From an uncultured Butyricicoccus sp. (GTDB taxonomy: Bacteria; Bacillota; Clostridia; Oscillospirales; Butyricicoccaceae), in NCBI GenBank assembly GCA_900557315.1, contig USSI01000027.1, positions 1 to 11,479 on the forward strand: a stretch of 11,479 nt of DNA, given 5' to 3'. Below are positions 1 through 6,050 of the stretch, piece by piece. Position 1 is the first letter of the stretch. Every line of letters starts with the position of its first letter. The position numbers and the translations under genes are program-made. The notes below the pieces were generated by a model. That model made no database searches. It saw only the letters and a program-made list of their open reading frames with translations, and was not told where the DNA came from.

Positions 1-1
1 T

Positions 2-2035
2 GACGAGCCGGAACTGCCGCCGATCAAGGAAACGGCCCTGACGGTTCCGGACAAAAATGATCCGACAGCGGGTATGACGCTGATTGAGCGCGCGCAGTAT
101 CACGCGCGTATGCGCCGCCGCGAGCAGACACGGCTGCGCCGCGAAAATGCGCGCAGGGAGGCGGCAGGCGGAGAGGCAGTATACCAGCCCATGTCGATGC
201 TGGATATCCGGGGGAATCTGATTCGTCTGGCAATCGCCGCTGTTTTCCTTGTTATTGGGGCACTTCTGGGCCAGACCGGTTTTTCGTTTGCATTTTACCT
301 GATTGCGTATCTGATAACCGTACTTCCGGTGGCGGCAAAGGTAGCGCACAATTTTACGCACGGCAAATATTTTGACGAATACCTGCTGATCCTGATTGCA
401 TCGCTGGGCGCGTTTCTGCTTGGCAACCGTCCGGAGGCAAGTGTGGTGTTGATCCTGCACGGGGTTGGCAAGATTATCAGTGATCTGGTGCTCAGCTCGA
501 CGCATAAGTCGCTTTCTCAGCAGACCGCCTTTGTGCCGGACAGCGCTTCGGTGGTCAATATGCAGGGCGAGGAACGCCATGTTTCCCCGTCGGAAATTCG
601 TATTGGTGAGTTTGTACTGGTTCGTTCGGGGGAGCGCATCCCGATTGACGGTACGGTACTGCGCGGTGAAGGTACGATAGATGACAGCGTGCTGACAGGC
701 GCCAGCGAGCCGGTTCAGATATCCCAAAAGGATCACGTTCTCGCGGGCAGCCTGTACACCGGTTCTCTGCTTCTGCTGCGTGCTACCTCCCGGTTTGCGG
801 ACTGTGCGGTCAGCCAGATCCAGCGCGTGCAGGAAGAAGGCAAGGAACGCAAAGCTTCGCTGGAAAAAGGGCTTACGCACGGTGCAGCCCGGTTCATTCC
901 GGTTATTGTTGTGCTGGCGATCCTGCTGTCTGTTATTCCGCCGCTGTTCCACTCCAGTACTTCCATTGAAAACTGGGTTTACCGTGCGTTGACCATTCTG
1001 GTCGTATGCTGCCCGACGGCGCTGCTGATTTCCGTGCCGTTGTGCTTCCTGTGTGGCAATGGCCGTTTGTCCCAGAAGGGGATCCATGCCAAGGGCAGTG
1101 AAGCGATCGAGAAAATGGCGGAACTGCGCATGGCTGTGTTTGACAAGACCGGAACGTTGACCGAGGGCCGTATGCATGTCAAGGAAATCCACACTACAAA
1201 GGATTTCAATCAGGAAAGCATTCTGGCACTTGCTGCGGCTGCAGAGCAGCTCTCCCCGCACCCGGTCGCGCGCGCAGTGGTTGCCGCGTATCAGGGTACG
1301 CCGCAGAAAATCAGCGAATTTGAAGAATTCCCGGGACGCGGCGTGCGTGCGCGGATCGGCAACCGAAATCTGCTTGTCGGCAACCGGAGGCTGATGGTTT
1401 CGCGCGGCGTGAAAGGCGTTCCGGATATTCGTGGGACGGTAGTCTACGTGGCGTATGAGGGCGACTATGCCGGCGCAATCGTACTGGAGGACAAGGTCCG
1501 GCCAGAGGCTGAGGAGGCAATTAAGGGACTGAAGAGCCAGGGTGTGCTTCGCACGGTCATCCTGACGGGTGATACGGAATCCCCCGCCCAGCAGACTGCG
1601 GATGCCATCGGTATTGATACCGTACATTTTGGCCTGCAGCCGGAAGAAAAGGCTTCGAAGATGGAATTCCTGATGCGCACCATCCCGACGGATGGCACTG
1701 CCGCCTATGTGGGTGACGGTGTCAACGATATCGAAGAACTGGACATGGCAGATGTCGGCATTGCAATGGGTGTAGCGGGTTCGCAGCAGTCCGCGAATGC
1801 GGCCAATGTGCTGATTATGACCCATGACCTGACCCGCTTGAGCGACGGCATGCGCATTGCTCGCAGGACACACGGTATTGCCATGCAGAACATGGTAATT
1901 GTGCTGCTGATTAAGCTGCTTCTGGCGCTGCTGACCCTGCTCGGCGTTGCCTATATGTGGCAGGCGATCGCGGCTGATGTGCTGCTGACTGTTCTTACTG
2001 TTCTCAACTCTGCCCGCATCTTGGGTATCAAGTAA
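2..2035 (+). CDS. P1B-type heavy-metal translocating ATPase (Zn/Cd/Pb-like), 5' end outside window
   Basis: This is an integral membrane pump that uses ATP to export a transition metal. Counting from the first in-frame ATG (74), the sequence shows eight hydrophobic segments in P1B layout (four before residue 150, two around 270-325, two around 605-650). It has the phosphorylation site DKTGTLTEG (D357), an HP motif (H396-P397), GDGVND (547-552), and in the sixth segment CPT (313-315) in place of the usual CPC. K614 and D635 in the last two segments match the Lys/Asp pair of ZntA-like Zn/Cd/Pb pumps. The actuator motif reads TGAS instead of TGES, so its catalytic Glu is missing (A210). The frame is open to the window edge and ATG 74 has no ribosome binding site, so the true start probably lies upstream. 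A metal-binding HMA domain could be there, as none is visible here. An Arg-rich segment precedes the membrane part. The family is certain; the metal is inferred. Confidence 0.93.
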   Translation, partial: DEPELPPIKETALTVPDKNDPTAGMTLIERAQYHARMRRREQTRLRRENARREAAGGEAVYQPMSMLDIRGNLIRLAIAAVFLVIGALLGQTGFSFAFYLIAYLITVLPVAAKVAHNFTHGKYFDEYLLILIASLGAFLLGNRPEASVVLILHGVGKIISDLVLSSTHKSLSQQTAFVPDSASVVNMQGEERHVSPSEIRIGEFVLVRSGERIPIDGTVLRGEGTIDDSVLTGASEPVQISQKDHVLAGSLYTGSLLLLRATSRFADCAVSQIQRVQEEGKERKASLEKGLTHGAARFIPVIVVLAILLSVIPPLFHSSTSIENWVYRALTILVVCCPTALLISVPLCFLCGNGRLSQKGIHAKGSEAIEKMAELRMAVFDKTGTLTEGRMHVKEIHTTKDFNQESILALAAAAEQLSPHPVARAVVAAYQGTPQKISEFEEFPGRGVRARIGNRNLLVGNRRLMVSRGVKGVPDIRGTVVYVAYEGDYAGAIVLEDKVRPEAEEAIKGLKSQGVLRTVILTGDTESPAQQTADAIGIDTVHFGLQPEEKASKMEFLMRTIPTDGTAAYVGDGVNDIEELDMADVGIAMGVAGSQQSANAANVLIMTHDLTRLSDGMRIARRTHGIAMQNMVIVLLIKLLLALLTLLGVAYMWQAIAADVLLTVLTVLNSARILGIK

Positions 2036-2038
2036 AAG

Positions 2039-2075
2039 AAAAGGACCATACCGACCATTCCGGTATGGTCTTTTT
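2039..2075 (+). terminator. Intrinsic terminator after the metal ATPase
   Basis: A perfect 10-bp inverted repeat (GACCATACCG at 2044-2053, CGGTATGGTC at 2061-2070) encloses a 7-base loop and is followed at once by five T (2071-2075). An A-rich stretch upstream can pair with the T tract and lengthen the stem. It lies 3 bases after the ATPase stop codon. The complementary strand also has a broken T-rich tail, so weak bidirectional activity is possible. It separates the ATPase transcript from the operon that follows. Confidence 0.93.
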
Positions 2076-2085
2076 GCTCGAAATA

Positions 2086-2094
2086 TGTTATACT
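2086..2094 (+). promoter_or_regulatory. Extended -10 promoter for the radical SAM-miaB-mutSL-miaA operon
   Basis: The sequence TGTTATACT matches the extended -10 form TGnTATAAT with one mismatch. No good -35 hexamer stands 16-18 bases upstream; that place is taken by the terminator hairpin, and TTGCTC (2074-2079) is too close (9-base spacing). Extended -10 promoters can work without a strong -35. The predicted transcription start is near 2100-2102, giving a leader of about 25 bases before the TTG start. This is the only recognisable promoter in front of the seven-gene run. Confidence 0.65.
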
Positions 2095-2112
2095 AACTCT
2101 GTATTTTGTTTC

Positions 2113-2117
2113 GGAGG
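2113..2117 (+). promoter_or_regulatory. Ribosome binding site fixing a TTG start
   Basis: GGAGG lies 8 bases before TTG 2126, the ideal distance. The next in-frame ATG (2138) is 20 bases away and would be badly spaced. The site therefore supports TTG as the initiation codon of the radical SAM gene. Confidence 0.85.
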
Positions 2118-2125
2118 AAAACGTC

Positions 2126-3961
2126 TTGCATAAGAAGATGGAAGCCATTTTGTCCCGTGTGCAGAAGCCGGCGCGCTATGTCGGCGGCGAATGGGGCTCG
2201 GTGATGAAAAATAAAAATGAAGTGGACCTGCGGTTTGCCTTCTGCTTTCCGGATACGTATGAGGTTGCCATGTCGCACCTTGGCTCACGTATCCTGTACG
2301 GCCTGCTGAACGACCAGAAGGGCATCTGGTGCGAACGGGTCTGTGCGCCGTGGATCGATATGGAAGCCGAAATGCGCAATGCCGGTATCCCGCTGTACGG
2401 TCTGGAAAGCGGAGACCCGTTGTACGAATTTGACATCATTGCGTTTACGCTGCAATACGAGCTGTCGTTTACCAACATCCTGAACATGCTTGATCTGGGC
2501 GGCGTGCCGGTACTGGCAAAAGACCGCACTGAGCTCAAGCACATTGTCGCCTGCGGCGGTCCGTGCGCATATAACCCGGAACCGCTCTGCGATTTCGTTG
2601 ATCTGTTCATGATCGGTGACGGCGAGGAGATCATGCTCGAGTTTACCGACCTTCACCGCAAAGCAAAGCGTGAAAACTGGACAAAGCAGGAATTCCTCGT
2701 GCAGGCGGCGCAGATCGAGGGCATGTATGTGCCGTCGCTTTACGAGGTGTCTTATCACGAAGACGGTACAATCGACCGCGTCACGCCGACGAACGGTGCG
2801 CCTGCAATGGTGCAGAAGCGCATCGTGAAGGACCTCGATACCATGTATTATCCGGAGTACTTTGTCGTTCCCTCCACTGATATTGTGTTCGACCGCGCGA
2901 TGATCGAGCTGTTCCGCGGATGCCCGCGCGGCTGCCGGTTCTGCCAGGCAGGGCATACCTACCGTCCGCTGCGCACCAAATCCAAGGAAGTGCTGCTGAG
3001 GCAGGCAGAGGCGGTGCTCAAAAATTCCGGTTATGAAGAAATTTCGCTTTCCTCGCTGTCTACCAGCGATTATGGAGACTTGTCCGGCCTGACCGAGGGG
3101 ATGCTGGACTACTGTGAGCCGCGTCACATCAGTCTGTCGCTCCCCTCGCTGCGTGCGGACAGCTTCAGCGCCGAACTGATGCAGCGCGTGCAGAAAACGC
3201 GCAAAAGCGGCCTGACCTTTGCCTGCGAGGCGGGCACCCAGCGCCTGCGCGACGTCATCAACAAGAATATCCGCGAGGAGGACGTGCTCCACGCATGCGA
3301 AATTGCATTTCAGGGCGGCTGGAACAACGTAAAACTGTACTTCATGATCGGCCTGCCGACCGAGACCACCGAGGATTTAGACGGTATCGCGGAAATCTGC
3401 AAAAAGGTCGCCTACTGCTGGCGTATGAATACCAACAACCGCGCGCGCGGTGTGCGCATCACAGCGTCCGCCTCCTGCTTTGTGCCCAAGCCGCAGACCC
3501 CGTTCCAGTGGGATGCGCAGGACACGCTCGAGCAGTTCCGCGAAAAGCAGGCGCACATGAAGGTCATCATGAAGACCAAAAACGTCACCTACAACTGGCA
3601 CGACGCGGAGACCTCGGTACTCGAGGGCGTGATCGCCCGCGGCGACCGCCGGCAGGGCAAAGCGATTTATCTTGCCTGGCAGCGTGGCTGCAGGATGGAC
3701 GGCTGGGACCAGTGCTTTGACTATGACAAGTGGATGCAGGCCTTTGCCGACTGCGGCCTCGACCCGGCGTTTTATGCGTCCCGCCAGCGTCCGCTCGACG
3801 AGGGATTTCCGTGGGATCACATCGGCTGCGGCACGCGCAAGGAGCATCTCAAACACGAGTGGGAGCTGTCCCGCGAGGCGGCTGTGACGCCCGACTGCAT
3901 GCAGAAATGCGCGGGCTGCGGCGCGAATGCCCTGCTGAAGGGAGGCAAGTGCTGTGTTTAA
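2126..3961 (+). CDS. TIGR03960-family radical SAM protein with B12-binding-like N-domain
   Basis: A 611-residue cytoplasmic protein of a family widespread in Clostridia and other bacteria, with no reaction that I know to be established. The N-terminal part (about 1-240) has the B12-binding-like fold of the family, with the stretch PDTYEVAMSHLG at 42-53, but not the DxHxxG cobalamin signature. The radical SAM core follows, with the cluster motif CPRGCRFC (C266, C270, C273). The C-terminus holds a second CxxxCxxC (C591, C595, C598) and a final Cys pair, which may bind another metal centre. The start is TTG, set by a GGAGG 8 bases upstream. The end overlaps the DUF2344 gene by 8 bases, which suggests translational coupling; these two proteins are regularly paired and I infer that they act together. 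Family assignment is from remembered sequence features. GC3 rises markedly along the gene. Confidence 0.93.
   Translation: MHKKMEAILSRVQKPARYVGGEWGSVMKNKNEVDLRFAFCFPDTYEVAMSHLGSRILYGLLNDQKGIWCERVCAPWIDMEAEMRNAGIPLYGLESGDPLYEFDIIAFTLQYELSFTNILNMLDLGGVPVLAKDRTELKHIVACGGPCAYNPEPLCDFVDLFMIGDGEEIMLEFTDLHRKAKRENWTKQEFLVQAAQIEGMYVPSLYEVSYHEDGTIDRVTPTNGAPAMVQKRIVKDLDTMYYPEYFVVPSTDIVFDRAMIELFRGCPRGCRFCQAGHTYRPLRTKSKEVLLRQAEAVLKNSGYEEISLSSLSTSDYGDLSGLTEGMLDYCEPRHISLSLPSLRADSFSAELMQRVQKTRKSGLTFACEAGTQRLRDVINKNIREEDVLHACEIAFQGGWNNVKLYFMIGLPTETTEDLDGIAEICKKVAYCWRMNTNNRARGVRITASASCFVPKPQTPFQWDAQDTLEQFREKQAHMKVIMKTKNVTYNWHDAETSVLEGVIARGDRRQGKAIYLAWQRGCRMDGWDQCFDYDKWMQAFADCGLDPAFYASRQRPLDEGFPWDHIGCGTRKEHLKHEWELSREAAVTPDCMQKCAGCGANALLKGGKCCV
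3941..3945 (+). promoter_or_regulatory. Ribosome binding site fixing a GTG start inside the upstream gene
   Basis: GGAGG lies within the last codons of the radical SAM gene, 8 bases before GTG 3954. It selects this GTG over ATG 3969. The longer product also has the N-terminus expected for the DUF2344 family. Confidence 0.85.
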
Positions 3962-4622
3962 GGCCAGAATGAAATTTGCCAAGGAGGGGCGGGCAAAATA
4001 CATCTCCCACCTCGACCTGATGCATACCATGCAGCGCGCGATGGCACGCTGTCAGATGCCGCTCTGGTTTACCGAAGGGTTCAACCAGCACGCCTATGTG
4101 TCGGTGGCCCTGCCGCTTTCAACCGGATATTCGGGCGAGTGCGAATTTCTGGATTTCAACATCACCTCTGAGTCCGTGCCGGTCAACGCGGTCGAAGCGC
4201 TCAACGACGTATTCCCGGAGGGGCTGCGCGCGATTGAAATCTACCCGCTTACAGACGGCGGGATGAAGGTTGGCGCGATCGAGTGGTCGCAGTACCGTAT
4301 CACCTGGGGCTTTGAGGGCAAGGTGCCCACGGGCTTTGCTGACGCGGTGCGCGATCTGTTCCGCCGCCCGGTGGTCGAGATCGTCAAACGCTCCAAGCGC
4401 GGCGAGAAAACGGTCAACATGAAAGACCTGATGCGCGACCTGACCATTACCGAAGGCGAAGACGAGGTCATCGCCGTGGTCACCACCGCCGCAGGCAATA
4501 ACAACATGAGCCCGGAATATCTGACCCGGGCGATTCGCCAGTATCTGCCGGAGTATGAGATTCCGTTCAGCGCGTACCACCGCATGAACGTGTTTACGGC
4601 GGACGGCACCCCATTCCGATAA
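3954..4622 (+). CDS. TIGR03936 / DUF2344 radical SAM-associated protein
   Basis: A 222-residue soluble protein. The N-terminus (GTG-initiated, read as MFKARMKFAKEG) is followed by the family signature ISHLDLMHTMQRA and, a little later, WFTEGFNQHAYVSVALPLSTG. Both are characteristic of DUF2344 proteins, which lie next to, or are fused to, TIGR03960 radical SAM proteins. It has no radical SAM cysteine motif of its own and no membrane segment. The frame overlaps the previous gene by 8 bases, with its ribosome binding site inside that gene, so the two are probably made in matched amounts. By association it may be a partner or substrate-binding subunit of the radical SAM enzyme. The biochemical role is not known to me. 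Length is normal for the family. Confidence 0.92.
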   Translation: MFKARMKFAKEGRAKYISHLDLMHTMQRAMARCQMPLWFTEGFNQHAYVSVALPLSTGYSGECEFLDFNITSESVPVNAVEALNDVFPEGLRAIEIYPLTDGGMKVGAIEWSQYRITWGFEGKVPTGFADAVRDLFRRPVVEIVKRSKRGEKTVNMKDLMRDLTITEGEDEVIAVVTTAAGNNNMSPEYLTRAIRQYLPEYEIPFSAYHRMNVFTADGTPFR

Positions 4623-4635
4623 GAGGAGGCAACCC

Positions 4636-6036
4636 ATGCCCACCCCAGTTACAGTTTCCGAAGAACAGCTGCAAAACCAGTTTACCTATATCGACGCGGT
4701 CGCATCGCTCATCCGCGATAAGCGCCTGCGCGCCTATACCCATACCTTCGGCTGCCAGCAAAATGAGGCGGATACCGAGCGCATCCGCGGCATGCTGCAC
4801 GAGATGGGATACGAGATGACCGATGATGTCAATGAAGCGGATTTCATCCTGTTCAACACCTGCGCAGTGCGCGAACACGCGGAAGATCGTGCGTTTGGCA
4901 ACATTGGCGCGCTCAGCCATTTGAAAAAGCAGCGGCCGGATATCATCATCGCCCTGTGCGGCTGCATGGCGCAGCAGGAGAAAAACGTCGAGAAGATCAA
5001 AAAAAGCTATCCGCAGGTCAGCCTGCTGTTCGGCACGCATGCGCTGTGGCGCTTCCCGTCGCTGCTGTACCGCGTGCTGAACGGGGAGAAACGCGTGTTT
5101 GACATCGGCGGTGAAGACGATATTGCCGAAGGCCTGCCTGTGCTGCGCGCAAAGGGTGCAAAAGCGTGGCTGTCCATCATGTATGGGTGCAATAACTTCT
5201 GCACGTACTGCATTGTTCCCTATGTGCGCGGGCGTGAGCGCAGCCGTCATCCGGAGGAAATCGAAAAGGAGCTGCGCGAGCTGGTCGCGGCAGGGTACAA
5301 AGAGATCACCCTGCTCGGCCAGAATGTGAACTCCTACGGCAAGGATTTGGGGCTGGATATCGACTTTGCCGATCTGCTGCGCCGCTTAAACGCCGTTCCC
5401 GGCGACTTCTGGCTGCGGTTTATGACCAGCCACCCCAAGGACGCGAGCCCGCGGCTGTTCGACGCCATGGCGGACTGCGAAAAGGTGGCAAAGCAGCTGC
5501 ACCTGCCGTTCCAGTCGGGCAGCGACGAGATTTTGCGCCGCATGAACCGGCGGTATACCGCATCGGAGTATAAAAAGCTGATCGCATATGCACGCGAAAA
5601 AATGCCGGATATTACGCTGTCGAGCGATATTATTGTCGGTTTCCCAGGGCAAACCGAAGAAGATTTTGAGCAGACGCTCGCGCTTGTGCGCGCGGTGCGC
5701 TTCGACCTGCTGTTTACCTTCCTGTATTCGCCCCGCAGCGGCACGCCTGCGGCTTCCTACGAGGATCATGCCACCCCCGCTGAAAAACAGGCGCGGTTTG
5801 AGCGGCTGCTGAAAACACAGGATGAGATCGTTGCCGAGCGGCAGGCTGCCTATCAGGGAAAACGCCTGCGTCTGCTGGTGGACGGCGAGGCCAAGGGGCC
5901 GGATTATCCATTTACCGCACGCACCGAGGGCAACCTGCTTGTGTGCGTGTGCGGGGAGGGCCTCCGCATCGGTGATTTTATCGAGGCAGAAATTGAAAAG
6001 ACAACACTTCGCTGCCTGTTTGCACGAAAAATATAG
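4636..6036 (+). CDS. miaB: tRNA-2-methylthio-N6-dimethylallyladenosine synthase MiaB
   Basis: A radical SAM methylthiotransferase that converts i6A37 to ms2i6A37 in tRNAs reading UNN codons. It normally uses two 4Fe-4S clusters. All three parts are visible in 466 residues. The UPF0004 domain has the cluster cysteines C40 (FGCQQNEAD), C76 (NTCAVRE) and C110 (CGCMAQQE). The radical SAM core has C185, C189 and C192 in YGCNNFCTYC, followed by VPYVRGRERSR. A TRAM RNA-binding domain occupies roughly the last 60 residues. The close match of the N-terminal motifs to MiaB (QNE, NTCAVRE) argues against the related MtaB and RimO. ATG 4636 follows a GAGGAGG by 6 bases, 13 bases after the DUF2344 stop. 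The product of miaA at the end of the window makes its substrate. A run of seven A (4999-5005) lies in frame. Confidence 0.97.
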   Translation: MPTPVTVSEEQLQNQFTYIDAVASLIRDKRLRAYTHTFGCQQNEADTERIRGMLHEMGYEMTDDVNEADFILFNTCAVREHAEDRAFGNIGALSHLKKQRPDIIIALCGCMAQQEKNVEKIKKSYPQVSLLFGTHALWRFPSLLYRVLNGEKRVFDIGGEDDIAEGLPVLRAKGAKAWLSIMYGCNNFCTYCIVPYVRGRERSRHPEEIEKELRELVAAGYKEITLLGQNVNSYGKDLGLDIDFADLLRRLNAVPGDFWLRFMTSHPKDASPRLFDAMADCEKVAKQLHLPFQSGSDEILRRMNRRYTASEYKKLIAYAREKMPDITLSSDIIVGFPGQTEEDFEQTLALVRAVRFDLLFTFLYSPRSGTPAASYEDHATPAEKQARFERLLKTQDEIVAERQAAYQGKRLRLLVDGEAKGPDYPFTARTEGNLLVCVCGEGLRIGDFIEAEIEKTTLRCLFARKI

Positions 6037-6050
6037 AAAGAGGTACAAAA

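Noticed and set aside
2285..3292. A 335-codon minus-strand open frame opposite the radical SAM gene
   Set aside because: The plus-strand gene has clear family motifs. Long antisense frames arise from high-GC3 codons, and this one has no recognisable domain or ribosome binding site.
3377..4030. A 217-codon minus-strand open frame spanning the radical SAM/DUF2344 junction
   Set aside because: It is a shadow of two well-supported plus-strand genes and has no family resemblance.
4999..5005. Run of seven A in miaB as a possible slippage or phase-variation site
   Set aside because: It encodes an ordinary Lys-Lys pair in frame, is short, and no stimulatory structure or alternative product was seen.
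6008..6037. Possible promoter before mutS (TATAGA at 6032-6037)
   Set aside because: The matching -35 position reads TTCGCT or TCGCTG, a poor match, and there is no TG extension. The spacing suggests an operon instead.
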